Shown: positions 1-8,787 of the stretch, in pieces
Position numbering within the stretch: the first letter of the stretch is position 1
Layout of the letters: every line of letters starts with the position of its first letter
Source of the DNA: Bacillota bacterium
Lineage (GTDB): Bacteria > Bacillota > Clostridia > Lachnospirales > Lachnospiraceae
Reading direction: 5' to 3'
Assembly (NCBI GenBank): GCA_023436065.1
Contig: JAEZKU010000024.1
Location: 248,001-312,000 of the forward strand
DNA length: 64,000 nucleotides
Position numbers and translations under genes: made by a program
Notes under the pieces: model-generated
What the model was told of the DNA's origin: nothing
Seen by the model: only the letters and a program-made list of their open reading frames with translations
Databases searched by the model: none

Positions 1-15
1 AATGAATGAGCTACA

Positions 16-38
16 GGGCTTCGCCTCTTGCGAAGCCC
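16..38 (+). terminator. GC-rich hairpin upstream of the permease genes
   Basis: GGGCTTCG (16-23) and CGAAGCCC (31-38) pair around a 7-base loop, followed by a short T-rich stretch. It may end, or partly attenuate, transcription from a gene left of the window. In this transporter class the preceding gene is often the substrate-binding protein, so a partial terminator could tune permease level; that is inference. Confidence 0.5.
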
Positions 39-123
39 CTTGTTATAAAGTCAATAATACTGACTGATTATTGTAACATCATCAGGAATCATTGGCATAA
101 TGAATTGAACAGGAGGAAATGGT

Positions 124-855
124 ATGGAGGGTTTATTTTCTATATCTGGATGGGAAAAAGTATGGACATTCCGTTCCACCTTTCTGCTGGGGTTGCTAAA
201 TAGCGGTAGAATGGCATTGTTCGCTCTGCTACTATCATTGGTGCTCGGGATAATCTTCGGTTTGATGGCTACCAGCAGCAAAAAATTCTTAAGGGGAATA
301 AGCCGTGTTTATGTGGAGCTGATACAGAACACACCGCTGGTTCTTCAGTTGTGTTGCCTGTATTACGCTCTTGCTTTTTCGGGATACAGCATAGGAATCA
401 TTGCTACCGGAACCATTTCTCTCGGTGTCTATCACGGCGCTTATATGTCTGAGGTTGTACGGGCCGGAATTGGCTCTATCTCCAAGGGACAGTTTGAGGC
501 TGCTGATTCGCAAGGGTTTAACTACATAGGAAAAATGTATTACGTTATTTTGCCCCAAAGTATTAAAATCATCCTTCCACCCATGGCTAATCAGGTTGTC
601 AATTTAATAAAAAACACTTCCTGTCTTTACATCATCGGAGGGGCCGATCTTATCTCTGTAACCTACAGCTTTGTTACAGGCGCCTCAACCGGTGGAGCTT
701 ATGCGCCTGCGTACCTGTTAAGCGGACTTCTGTTCTTTATTATTTGCTTTCCGCTATCGACCCTTGCAAGCACCTGGGAGAATTCTCTGAAGAAGAGAGA
801 GTCAAGGACGGTCGAAGCGCAAAACACTTTGACGAAAGGGATGGTGGCTAAGTAA
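124..855 (+). CDS. Polar amino-acid ABC transporter permease (His/Glu/Gln/Arg type), first subunit
   Basis: An integral membrane subunit of 243 residues that with its partner forms the channel of a PAAT-family amino-acid importer. Several hydrophobic segments are visible. The cytoplasmic EAA-type loop, EAADSQGF followed by LPQ near residues 120-140, is the contact site for the ATPase. ATG at 124 follows AGGAGG at 111-116. Its stop overlaps the next permease start by one base (TAATG), so the two are probably translationally coupled. No binding protein or ATPase lies downstream; those genes are probably left of the window. The exact substrate cannot be read from the sequence. Confidence 0.9.
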   Translation: MEGLFSISGWEKVWTFRSTFLLGLLNSGRMALFALLLSLVLGIIFGLMATSSKKFLRGISRVYVELIQNTPLVLQLCCLYYALAFSGYSIGIIATGTISLGVYHGAYMSEVVRAGIGSISKGQFEAADSQGFNYIGKMYYVILPQSIKIILPPMANQVVNLIKNTSCLYIIGGADLISVTYSFVTGASTGGAYAPAYLLSGLLFFIICFPLSTLASTWENSLKKRESRTVEAQNTLTKGMVAK

Positions 856-1622
856 TGAATACATTGGGTAATAGCTTGTCCATGTTAAAAAATCCGACGG
901 TTCTTAGCTATTTATTATCAGGTATTGCCTTTACATTGATAATATCCGTTGTCGCTGTCGGAATCGGTCTGCTTTTAGGCTCCATCCTGGCACTTGTCAG
1001 GAACTACTGCAAAAGTAAACGCAACCGTATATTCAAATGGTTAGCTACAGCTTATATAGAGATTTTCAGAAATACGCCCCTATTGTTGTGGATATTTATC
1101 TGCCTGGTGTTCTTCCCGGTGCCGGAATTTCTGTCCAAGAAAATGTTCGGACTGACTTCGGTAGAGGTAAAGTTGTTGTTTAAAGGCTCCATGGCTCTGA
1201 TACTATTCACTTCCTCAGTCATTGCCGAGATTGTGCGGGGTGGTTTGAACTCCGTACCCCATGGACAGTTTGAAGCCGGACATTCTCAGGGCTTTAGTAC
1301 AGTACAGATTATGATCTACATTGTACTGCCCCAGGCTTACAGAAATATCGTCCCCACCTTGCTCAGCCAGGTTATCACAACCATTAAGGACTCTTCCTAT
1401 CTGGCCAATATCGCAGTTATCGAGTTAATGAGCAGGGTAAAAACCTTGCTGAGCGCGGCAAACAGATATAACGGCACCGGTTCCATCAATGTTTCAGATG
1501 TCTTTGTTCTGTTTGGCTATGCAGCGATTATTTATTTTGTCATTAACTTTCTATTGTCCTCCCTGGTCAGATATATACAAAAGCATCCTCGGATTCCAAA
1601 GGCTACAACCCGTACACTCTAA
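855..1622 (+). CDS. Polar amino-acid ABC transporter permease, second subunit
   Basis: The 255-residue partner of the preceding permease. It has the same family architecture: N-terminal hydrophobic segment, an IEIFRNTPLL motif, and an EAA loop (EAGHSQGF, then LPQ) near residues 140-160. The two permeases would form a heterodimer in the cytoplasmic membrane and import an amino acid such as glutamine, glutamate, arginine or cystine. ATG at 855 overlaps the upstream TAA. Its stop is 79 bp before a kinase-like gene that has its own ribosome site. Confidence 0.9.
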   Translation: MNTLGNSLSMLKNPTVLSYLLSGIAFTLIISVVAVGIGLLLGSILALVRNYCKSKRNRIFKWLATAYIEIFRNTPLLLWIFICLVFFPVPEFLSKKMFGLTSVEVKLLFKGSMALILFTSSVIAEIVRGGLNSVPHGQFEAGHSQGFSTVQIMIYIVLPQAYRNIVPTLLSQVITTIKDSSYLANIAVIELMSRVKTLLSAANRYNGTGSINVSDVFVLFGYAAIIYFVINFLLSSLVRYIQKHPRIPKATTRTL

Positions 1623-1701
1623 AGTTGTTAGCTTGATTTGTATGAATACAGTCATTGCCTTTTGCTATACTTAGATAAACCGCGCAAAGGAGGCTTAACT
1701 T

Positions 1702-2298
1702 TTGGAAAACTATGTTATAACAATATCAAGACAATTCGCCAGCTTTGGTCGATCAATCGCTCAGAAGTTGTCTCAGGAGCTTTCTGTGGAGTTCTATGAC
1801 AGAGATATCGTTGAAGCTACAGCAAAGAGGATGGGGCAGCCCATACCGGTCATCAGCAATGAAGAAGAAAATGTACCTCCTGATTTCTTCAAAAGAAAAT
1901 ATCCTTTGGGCATGGGTGTGGCCAACATTCAGGATGAGATATTTAGTGTTCAATCAAACATTATCAGGGACATAGCCCTAAGAGAGTCCTGCATTATCGT
2001 AGGAAGGTGCGCCGGCTACGTTTTGAGAGATCATCCCCGATGTTTGAATGTATTTATTTATGCACCCTATGAGCAAAGGCTTCAGAATTGTACGGAAACC
2101 CTGCAAATGGATTTAAAAGTAGCAAAAAAAATGATCAAAGAGGTTGACAGGGCCAGAGAAAATTACCGTCATCATTATTGTCCTGATTTGAAAAATGCAT
2201 ACGACGGCTACGATTTAATGATTGACAGTAGCCGGTTCGGCATTGAACATAGCGCAAAAATCCTGGCGGATATTGTAAGGAGTCAACTCTCAACGTGA
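1702..2298 (+). CDS. Cytidylate-kinase-like family protein
   Basis: A cytosolic P-loop protein of 198 residues. The N-terminus ITISRQFASFGRSIAQKL matches the glycine-poor phosphate-binding loop of the cytidylate-kinase-like family, and the IIVGRCAGY segment near residue 98 is also typical. These proteins resemble Cmk but their substrate is mostly unknown. TTG at 1702 is chosen as start because AAAGGAGG lies at 1686-1693 and the family N-terminus begins there. The TGA stop at 2296-2298 is also the first three bases of a palindromic repeat, so the final residues may be shaped by that repeat. Confidence 0.75.
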   Translation: MENYVITISRQFASFGRSIAQKLSQELSVEFYDRDIVEATAKRMGQPIPVISNEEENVPPDFFKRKYPLGMGVANIQDEIFSVQSNIIRDIALRESCIIVGRCAGYVLRDHPRCLNVFIYAPYEQRLQNCTETLQMDLKVAKKMIKEVDRARENYRHHYCPDLKNAYDGYDLMIDSSRFGIEHSAKILADIVRSQLST

Positions 2299-2393
2299 CA
2301 AGGGGACGGGGTTGCGTGACAAGGGGACGGGGTTAATGACACCATCATGTGGTGTCATTAACCCCGTCCCCTTGTCACGCAACCCCTTGTCAC
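2296..2393. repeat. Long palindromic REP-like element, copy 1
   Basis: Perfect 36-bp arms (2308-2343 and 2351-2386) around a 7-base loop, with further TGACAAGGGG-type sequence outside. The same unit (gtgacaaggggacggggtt plus tgacac) recurs near 11182 and 12104. The first TGA is the stop codon of the kinase-like gene. It should form a very stable RNA hairpin and could end transcription, although it has no T-tract. Confidence 0.85.
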
Positions 2394-2398
2394 CACCT

Positions 2399-2493
2399 AT
2401 CTGAGGATTTTGGTTTCCCGAATTAACCTATCCCAATTCATAATTCCAATCAAATTATCAAATAGCGCCTGACCTTTGATTACTGATTTAAAT
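2399..2493 (-). pseudogene. Duplicated 3' end of the serine hydrolase gene at 7270
   Basis: About 95 bp here is nearly identical to 7234-7330, covering the last coding codons and 3' flank of the serine hydrolase. On the minus strand it reads KSVIKGQALFDNLIGI, against KSVNRGQVLFDNLIGI in the intact gene. It has no start and no upstream coding. It directly follows the palindromic repeat and lies behind the DUF4865 gene, which suggests recombination or loss of an earlier second copy. Confidence 0.7.
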
Positions 2494-2515
2494 TCATCGG
2501 AATATGTATACTGTT

Positions 2516-3055
2516 TTATTGTGATATATAAAGTATGTTATAGACTACACCTCTTTCTTTTTTCACTTTTCTTAAATCATCAATAAAATAATATACATGA
2601 TATTTCCATTTATCCGGATTATATATTACTACATACTCAGCATTTTCAATTTTAGGTATAGCTTCTATAATGTCATTTTTTAAGTTGTTCAAACTTTCTT
2701 TCGGTTCAATTTCTCCTTCTATCTCAAATAAGAAATTATTCTCCTTAATTCTTTTCGTTGTGTTATCAATTAATGGTACTCCAATATTTACGTTCTGCCA
2801 GCCAAATGATGTTATGATGTTATCATAAAATCCCTCAAATAAAAATTTATTTAATCCATTACTATCATTCCAAATATATAATGGAGAATAACTATTTTGT
2901 AAATTATTATGTATCCCCTTTTCTGTAATTAAATATAGTTTAAATTTTAGGCCATAAAATCCATCTGTTTTATGACCATTATCCTTAACTCTCTTTCTTA
3001 TTATATCCATGTCATAGTTACTTGGTAAAATTATCTTATATTGTGATGCAATCAT
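2516..3055 (-). CDS. DUF4865 family protein
   Basis: A 179-residue protein with the features I associate with DUF4865: N-terminal MIASQYKIILPSNYDMDIIR, a GFYGLKFKLYLI segment, then YSPLYIWND and GLNKFLFEGFY near residues 58-76. No function is established for the family and no catalytic motif is evident. No signal peptide or membrane segment is visible, so it is probably cytosolic. Its 3' flank is the duplicated serine-hydrolase tail, so the locus has been rearranged. Base composition is very AT-rich compared with the upstream transporter genes, consistent with an accessory gene. Confidence 0.7.
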   Translation of the reverse strand: MIASQYKIILPSNYDMDIIRKRVKDNGHKTDGFYGLKFKLYLITEKGIHNNLQNSYSPLYIWNDSNGLNKFLFEGFYDNIITSFGWQNVNIGVPLIDNTTKRIKENNFLFEIEGEIEPKESLNNLKNDIIEAIPKIENAEYVVIYNPDKWKYHVYYFIDDLRKVKKERGVVYNILYISQ

Positions 3056-3164
3056 ACTTCTACTTCCCTTCTATATTTTAAATATTATTCAGTTATTCCT
3101 TAATAGCTAAGTATTTAGCATTAATTAATAGATTGCTTAACATTTTCTATATCCTACAATTTCC

Positions 3165-3232
3165 GGTCTCCCATTTAGAACATGTCAACCGTTTTTTTTA
3201 GTTTACAAGGTTTTGGGGAACATATCAACGAG
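3165..3232. repeat. Dispersed GAACATATCAAC-type repeat, copy 1
   Basis: Two units, gaacatgtcaaccgttttttt and ggggaacatatcaacgag, lie about 40 bp apart. The same arrangement recurs at 27316-27396, with a weaker relative near 17023. It fills most of the gap between the DUF4865 gene and the promoter of the beta-xylosidase gene. Nature unknown; no coding seen. Confidence 0.5.
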
Positions 3233-3279
3233 TATTTTGGGTTTTGCAGTAGCAATGCCGGTAATTATGACAGATCATA

Positions 3280-3308
3280 TTGAACTATGCAAAATCAAGG
3301 GTTATAAT
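3280..3308 (+). promoter_or_regulatory. Sigma-A-type promoter of the beta-xylosidase gene
   Basis: TTGAAC (3280-3285), a 17-bp spacer and a perfect TATAAT (3303-3308) lie 54 bp upstream of the GH120 start codon. The spacing and -10 match are near consensus. Confidence 0.65.
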
Positions 3309-3361
3309 TAGAGTTGGAAGTTGTATCATAACTTAACTAATTCAATAATAGGAGGCTTCCC

Positions 3362-5353
3362 ATGAAATATTATGTAGATGCAAATGCTGTGAAAGACGGC
3401 AATGGTTCCACACAGAGACCATTCCGACGGATTGGTGATGCCGCGAAGCTGGCACTTCCTGGCGATGAAGTATTGGTAGCACCGGGGGTTTACCGGGAAT
3501 ATGTAGATCCAATTCATGCCGGTACTGAGGATGCTCGTATCACTTATTCCAGTACAACACCCCTTGGTGCAGTAATAACTGGTGCGGAACAAATAAAAAA
3601 CTGGCAGCATTACAAAGAAAATGTCTGGGTATGTCGAGTTGCAAATAGTGTTTTTGGTGATTATAATCCCTATACAACCTTAGTATTTGGAGATTGGTAT
3701 TTCGCAGCACCTAATAAACATACCGGCTGTGTTTATCTAAATGATAAGGCTATGTATGAAGCTACAACGATAGAAGAATGTATCAAGGGCGAAGTATATG
3801 AATGCAGTTGGGTACCGGAAGAGTCTATCTATAAATGGTATACCGAACAGGACACAGAAGCAGATGAAACCATCATTTATGCTAATTTCCAGGGACATGA
3901 CCCCAATCAGGAAAATGTAGAAATCAATGTCCGTCGCAGATGTTTTATGCCATCACAAACAGGCATCGGATATCATACAGTAAGAGGATTTAAAATCGAA
4001 AAGGCTGCCACCACTTGGGCACCGCCTGCAGCATTTCAGGACGGCATGATCGGTCCTCATTGGAGCAAGGGCTGGATTATCGAAGATTGCGAGATCTCAA
4101 ACAGTAAGTGCGCCGGTATTTCATTGGGCAAATATCTTGACCCAGACAACGAGCATTACTTCACATATAAACATGTAAAGAGCCCTACCCAGATGGAACG
4201 GGATGCTGCTTGCCGAGGCCAGTATCATGGTTGGATGAAAGAAAAAATCGGTGGTCATATCATTCGACGCTGTAACATTCACCATTGTGAGCAAGGCGGT
4301 ATTATTGGTCGAATGGGCGGTGTGTTTAGTGCCATTGAGGACAACCATATCCATCATATTAATAATATGATGGAACTTGGCGGAGCAGAAATTTCCGGAA
4401 TTAAAATGCATGCAGCTATTGATGTGCTCATACGCCGCAACCATATTCACCATTGTACCATGGGAATCTGGTGTGACTGGGAAGCTCAGGGCACACGTAT
4501 TACCCAGAACCTGCTTCATGATAACCAGCGGCCAACCTATGCCAAGAATCTTCCGGGAAGTATGATGTCTCAGGATTTATTTGTAGAAGTCAGCCATGGG
4601 CCAACACTGATCGATAACAACATCCTGCTCTCAGACGTCAGCCTGCGTTTTGCTACACAAGGTGTGGCTATGGTCCACAACCTAATTTGTGGATCATTTA
4701 CCAGCGTAGGTGATGGTACCACTTGGCGCTATACACCATATCACATTCCACATCGTACGGAAGTTATGGGCTTTATGACCATCCTTCATGGTGACAACCG
4801 TTTCTACAACAATATTTTTATCCAGAAGTGGCCATCCGATGACTATGTGACCTATGATGATCAAGATGCGAATAATGCTAAGCATGAAAACAGATTTGTC
4901 GGCACCCATGTTTTTGATGACTATCCGACCTATGATGAATGGATTGCACAGTTTGATTTTACACAGTATCCTAATATGAGAGATTTAGAGCCTGTTCATT
5001 TTGGTCATCTGCCTGTCTGGAGTGAAGGAAATGTATATCTAAACGGTGCTAAACCATGGAAAAATGAAGTAAATGGTCTGATGAGTGAAAAAACGGATCA
5101 AGCGCTTAAGGTTGAACTGGTTGAAAGAGACGGTCATTATTCTCTAAGCACAAATGTATTCGATTATCTCAAGGATTTCAGTGATCGGATGATCAATACC
5201 GAAATTCTCGGCAAAGCCTTCGAACCGGAAGAATACTTTGAGAACGCAGATGGTACACCGATACGCTTTGACGCAGACTACTTCGGAAATCATCGTGGTA
5301 TTCAGGTTATACCTGGTCCGTTCGCATCTCCTTCTGATAACATAAAATTATAA
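3362..5353 (+). CDS. GH120-family beta-xylosidase (parallel beta-helix)
   Basis: A 663-residue protein closely resembling the GH120 beta-xylosidase XylC of Thermoanaerobacterium: N-terminal MKYYVDAN with a DGNGSTQRPF DUF1565-like start, then ANFQGHDPN, INVRRRCF, WAPPAA, GWIIEDCEIS and KIGGHIIRRC helix coils. The conserved CDWEAQGTR places the family nucleophile at Asp372, and DLFVEVSHGP places the acid/base at Glu409. The role is release of xylose from short xylo-oligosaccharides. No signal peptide is present, so the enzyme should be cytoplasmic and act on imported oligosaccharides. AGGAGG sits 5 bp before ATG. It is monocistronic: a promoter stands upstream and a terminator downstream. Specificity is inferred from family similarity. 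Confidence 0.85.
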   Translation: MKYYVDANAVKDGNGSTQRPFRRIGDAAKLALPGDEVLVAPGVYREYVDPIHAGTEDARITYSSTTPLGAVITGAEQIKNWQHYKENVWVCRVANSVFGDYNPYTTLVFGDWYFAAPNKHTGCVYLNDKAMYEATTIEECIKGEVYECSWVPEESIYKWYTEQDTEADETIIYANFQGHDPNQENVEINVRRRCFMPSQTGIGYHTVRGFKIEKAATTWAPPAAFQDGMIGPHWSKGWIIEDCEISNSKCAGISLGKYLDPDNEHYFTYKHVKSPTQMERDAACRGQYHGWMKEKIGGHIIRRCNIHHCEQGGIIGRMGGVFSAIEDNHIHHINNMMELGGAEISGIKMHAAIDVLIRRNHIHHCTMGIWCDWEAQGTRITQNLLHDNQRPTYAKNLPGSMMSQDLFVEVSHGPTLIDNNILLSDVSLRFATQGVAMVHNLICGSFTSVGDGTTWRYTPYHIPHRTEVMGFMTILHGDNRFYNNIFIQKWPSDDYVTYDDQDANNAKHENRFVGTHVFDDYPTYDEWIAQFDFTQYPNMRDLEPVHFGHLPVWSEGNVYLNGAKPWKNEVNGLMSEKTDQALKVELVERDGHYSLSTNVFDYLKDFSDRMINTEILGKAFEPEEYFENADGTPIRFDADYFGNHRGIQVIPGPFASPSDNIKL

Positions 5354-5356
5354 TCT

Positions 5357-5411
5357 ACAAAACCGCTGCAACTTCCATCCAGTACGGGAATGAAAATTGT
5401 AGCGGTTTTCT
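5357..5411. terminator. Bidirectional terminator between beta-xylosidase and creatininase genes
   Basis: AAAACCGCT (5359-5367) pairs with AGCGGTTTT (5401-5409), flanked by A-rich and T-rich tracts. It serves two convergent genes. Confidence 0.7.
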
Positions 5412-5412
5412 T

Positions 5413-6237
5413 TTATGGCTCTCTTTTCTGCGCAATCAAAATAGCATTAATATAATCGTTTACCATAGAATTTTCAAAAGAAATTGCTTTTTCATAATTT
5501 ATATTTGAAGGATTCCCAATATAACCGTCCGGAATTCTTCTTCTAACTGCTTCTCCTCCTTTATACCAGATATCCATATCTTTATCTGTCATATCAGAAG
5601 CAGTGAGTTTTTTAGCCATCTCCTGTCTTACTAAATCAGGGTAATGTAACAGCATCCAGCTTGTCTCAACCCCTCCGGCATGTACCTCTAAACAATCCTG
5701 AACCGCAAAATCATCAGCTTCACTTTTTAATGCAATAATATATTTCTCATCACCGCTCAATCCGTAATACTTTAGTACATCATCCGGAAAGACCATATAG
5801 CTCCCAATACCATAATTATTGTAGGCTTCATCTACAGCATTTATAATCGCTTGGGTGTGTACATAATCAAGATGTACACTAATTGGAAATATTTTATGAA
5901 ATCCCCATTTATCAAGGTTTCTCATAATCTGAACAAGAGAGTTTTTCATAGTCTCCTGATCTGAAGAAAAGGAGCCGGTAAATGCACCTGTACAATGATT
6001 TATCCCCCAATAAAACGGCGGAACTATTACCGATTTTATATTGTCTTTTTCTAAGTTCTTTTTAATTTTAATGCAGCACTGATATGCCAAATAGATATCT
6101 GTTCCCAAACACATATGTGGACCGTGTTCCTCTATAACAGCTATAGGAAACAAAACAACAGCGTTATTTCTTGCGTATTCTTCTACTTCAGTAAAAGTCA
6201 TATCTGCCAAAGTATCTTCAAAAATTGAATAACTCAT
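5413..6237 (-). CDS. Creatininase-family amidohydrolase
   Basis: A cytosolic protein of 274 residues. IEEHGPHMCLGTD at residues 35-47 holds the family metal ligands Glu36, His38 and Asp47, and EVHAGGVETS near residue 180 holds the later His/Glu ligands. Family members hydrolyse cyclic or linear amides (creatinine, formamidopyrimidine intermediates), so the true substrate is open. The gene follows the AraC-type regulator by 11 bp on the same strand, which suggests one transcript in which the regulator responds to a small molecule linked to this enzyme. AAGGTGATAG precedes the ATG. Confidence 0.8.
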   Translation of the reverse strand: MSYSIFEDTLADMTFTEVEEYARNNAVVLFPIAVIEEHGPHMCLGTDIYLAYQCCIKIKKNLEKDNIKSVIVPPFYWGINHCTGAFTGSFSSDQETMKNSLVQIMRNLDKWGFHKIFPISVHLDYVHTQAIINAVDEAYNNYGIGSYMVFPDDVLKYYGLSGDEKYIIALKSEADDFAVQDCLEVHAGGVETSWMLLHYPDLVRQEMAKKLTASDMTDKDMDIWYKGGEAVRRRIPDGYIGNPSNINYEKAISFENSMVNDYINAILIAQKREP

Positions 6238-6248
6238 ACTATCACCTT

Positions 6249-7109
6249 CTATTCATGATTAATTACAGGTAACCATATTTCAAATTTATAATCGGGTGCA
6301 TTCTTATCACCCTCATACGGAAAACATTCAACATCGATTGCTTCAGCATACTCATAGCTTGATATTGGCAGCCACTCACTAAAAATACGTTTCCATGCAT
6401 CTGCCATTGCTATATTAACCGGTCCGTCAACTTCGAAAATTGCCCAGGTTGATTCGGGTATGATATAGCTGTTCATACCCTCCGGTGGTTCCTTGTCACT
6501 CATACAAGCAATCGTATAATTCACCTTTTCCTCACTTAACACTTGTATAAAACCGTGAACTCCTTTCGGATTACCATTTGATATACTCAGGAGTTGTTCA
6601 TAAATGCCATTCATATAAATCTCATTCCAGAACTTTGGAACAGCACTTTCGTCATCATTAGGTCCCTGAAAATTTCTTTTGACCCCTACAATTTTAAATG
6701 CTTCTTTTTTCTCAATCCTGTAATTCATCTCAGCATCTCCTTTAATAGAAATATGAAAGGTGATACGTGGATATGCTTTTAAGGATATTCCGGCATTGCG
6801 TGCCATGGAAGGCATTATCCCATGTACATTTTGAAATGCACGTGAAAAGGAATCCGGAGATTCATAGCCGTACTTAAGGGCAAGGTCAATCACCTTACAA
6901 TTGCTGTTTTGCAACTCAAATGCAGCCAATGTCATTCGTCTGCGCCGAATATATTCTGATATATGTATGTCGGAAATATACGAAAACATTCTTTGAAAAC
7001 TAGTGATAGAGCAACAAGCCAGCTTTGCAACAGTATTATAATCAATTTCTCCATCCAGGTTACTTTCAATATAGTCAAGTGCATGATTCATCCTTTTTAA
7101 ATATTCCAT
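6249..7109 (-). CDS. AraC-family regulator with GyrI-like effector domain
   Basis: A 286-residue regulator. Two helix-turn-helix motifs occupy residues 1-100 (VAKLACCSITSFQRMF and VIDLALKYGYESPDSFSRAF). A GyrI-like small-molecule-binding domain follows from about residue 125 to the end (YRIEKKEAFKIVGVKR to FEIWLPV). The start at 7109 is preferred over an in-frame ATG 39 bp upstream because AGGAAGGAGG lies just before it. It shares a transcript with the creatininase gene, so it probably controls that operon in response to a ligand. A paralogue with the same architecture lies at 23372. Confidence 0.85.
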   Translation of the reverse strand: MEYLKRMNHALDYIESNLDGEIDYNTVAKLACCSITSFQRMFSYISDIHISEYIRRRRMTLAAFELQNSNCKVIDLALKYGYESPDSFSRAFQNVHGIMPSMARNAGISLKAYPRITFHISIKGDAEMNYRIEKKEAFKIVGVKRNFQGPNDDESAVPKFWNEIYMNGIYEQLLSISNGNPKGVHGFIQVLSEEKVNYTIACMSDKEPPEGMNSYIIPESTWAIFEVDGPVNIAMADAWKRIFSEWLPISSYEYAEAIDVECFPYEGDKNAPDYKFEIWLPVINHE

Positions 7110-7269
7110 CCAAGGTCCTCCTTCCTGAGTTGAGTATAACTGATGCAAATTACAAACGCCCGATTATTTCCGTTCGATTATGTCGGGTGTTCAAAGCATA
7201 ACTGATTTTACAGTTATGCTTTGGAGTTTCTACTATCTGAGGATTTTGGTTTCTCGAATTAACCTATCC

Positions 7270-8787
7270 CTATTCATGAATTCCAATCAAATTATCAAAT
7301 AGCACCTGACCTCTGTTTACTGATTTTAAAATAACTTTGTCATTATCAAAAGTAACATATATTAATTGTCTATCCGATGCTTCATAAGCAATCACAAATG
7401 TTTTATCATCCTGCCAATAGCCCTTTATGAAAACAGTATCATTTTTACTTGTTCTAGTAGTGTCTTTTACATAGCTCCCATCTGAAGGCAATTTTATCTC
7501 AAGCTGTCCTCCATGAAAGTCAATAGCTTTCATTACAGTATCTTTTTCCTGATCGAAATCAATTATTAATTCTCTAATATTTAGCAAATTACCTTTTTGA
7601 AAATTATATTGCTTTCCAGATATTTCGAACATCTTTGAGGGCACCATAAAATTACTATTCTCAAGTTGAGGCAGAGCAAGCTGTCGCTCCAATTTCTTTA
7701 ATGTGTCATATCCTTCTGTATTCTGAGTTAAGTTTATAAGTTTTATAGCACTGTGAAATAGGTCATAATCAAACACTTGTCCGGAATCCAAACCATTTGT
7801 ACTTACAATAACGATGTTATACATCGGAAGCACTTCAATAACTTGTTCTCCTAAACCTGTAGCTTTAAATCCTCTATTGGGGCACCACCAAAGGTATCCA
7901 TAATCATCTCCCACTCCGGTTTCAAACTGCCTCTTCGTTGATTCCTTAACCCAATTTTCTGAAACCAATTGTTTTCCATCCCACTCACCTTTATTTAAAT
8001 ATAGATACCCAAACTTAGCCATATCTCTAGGTGTCATGTTAATTTCACCAAAACCATAATACACCCCTTGTGGATCGGTCGGCCAAAGTACTTCTATTCC
8101 CATTGGTTGAAACAGGTGAGTGTTCGCATATTCATAAGTACTCACTCCTGTGGCTTTTTGAAGAATTGCGGATAAAAGGTGAGCAGTAGCATCGCTATAG
8201 TTGAATTTCGTGCCTGGTCTTTCTGACATTTTCAAATCCAACACATGTTGAATCCAGTCATTAGAAGCTTTCATATCTTCATCAGGATGTTTCACAGCTA
8301 ACCCTGCGGACATGGTTAATAAATTGCGAATTGTTATATCCTGCTTTTCAGGTGACATATTATCAATCTTTCTATCTGGGAAGAAATCTAATATCTTTTG
8401 GTCAACACTTTTAATATAACCTTCATCAATTGCAATGCCAACCAATGCACTAATGATGCTTTTTGTACAGGAATGAATATTTATCATATCGTCTTTTTGA
8501 TAAGGGAAGAAATACGTTTCATCTATCATTTTGCCATTACGGATAAGCAATAAACTATGGGCATTAATTTTATTATCTATGATATATTGATATCCTTTTA
8601 TTAAGCTATTCGAATCTACACCTTCATCTTCAGGTGTAGAAATGGTCCAATCACTTGTAGGGTAATATGTAGGAGATTTGACCATATACCAACCCAGCCA
8701 ATTCATAAAATCTCTACTATTTAATAAAAGGAATATAGCAGAAACGATTAGTACTGATAAAATAATATACTTAATTTTCTTCTTCAT
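7270..8787 (-). CDS. Membrane-anchored serine hydrolase (class C beta-lactamase-like fold)
   Basis: A 505-residue protein with an N-terminal transmembrane anchor (about residues 5-23) and an extracytoplasmic beta-lactamase-like domain. Ser106-x-x-Lys109 (HSCTKS) is the nucleophile motif and Tyr197-Ser-Asp (FNYSDA) the second motif. A C-terminal region of about 150 residues follows, typical of PBP4*/esterase-like relatives. Such proteins are peptidases or esterases more often than true beta-lactamases. Its start overlaps the upstream GNAT gene by 17 bp, so the two are co-translated. Its 3' end is duplicated at 2399-2493. Confidence 0.8.
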   Translation of the reverse strand: MKKKIKYIILSVLIVSAIFLLLNSRDFMNWLGWYMVKSPTYYPTSDWTISTPEDEGVDSNSLIKGYQYIIDNKINAHSLLLIRNGKMIDETYFFPYQKDDMINIHSCTKSIISALVGIAIDEGYIKSVDQKILDFFPDRKIDNMSPEKQDITIRNLLTMSAGLAVKHPDEDMKASNDWIQHVLDLKMSERPGTKFNYSDATAHLLSAILQKATGVSTYEYANTHLFQPMGIEVLWPTDPQGVYYGFGEINMTPRDMAKFGYLYLNKGEWDGKQLVSENWVKESTKRQFETGVGDDYGYLWWCPNRGFKATGLGEQVIEVLPMYNIVIVSTNGLDSGQVFDYDLFHSAIKLINLTQNTEGYDTLKKLERQLALPQLENSNFMVPSKMFEISGKQYNFQKGNLLNIRELIIDFDQEKDTVMKAIDFHGGQLEIKLPSDGSYVKDTTRTSKNDTVFIKGYWQDDKTFVIAYEASDRQLIYVTFDNDKVILKSVNRGQVLFDNLIGIHE

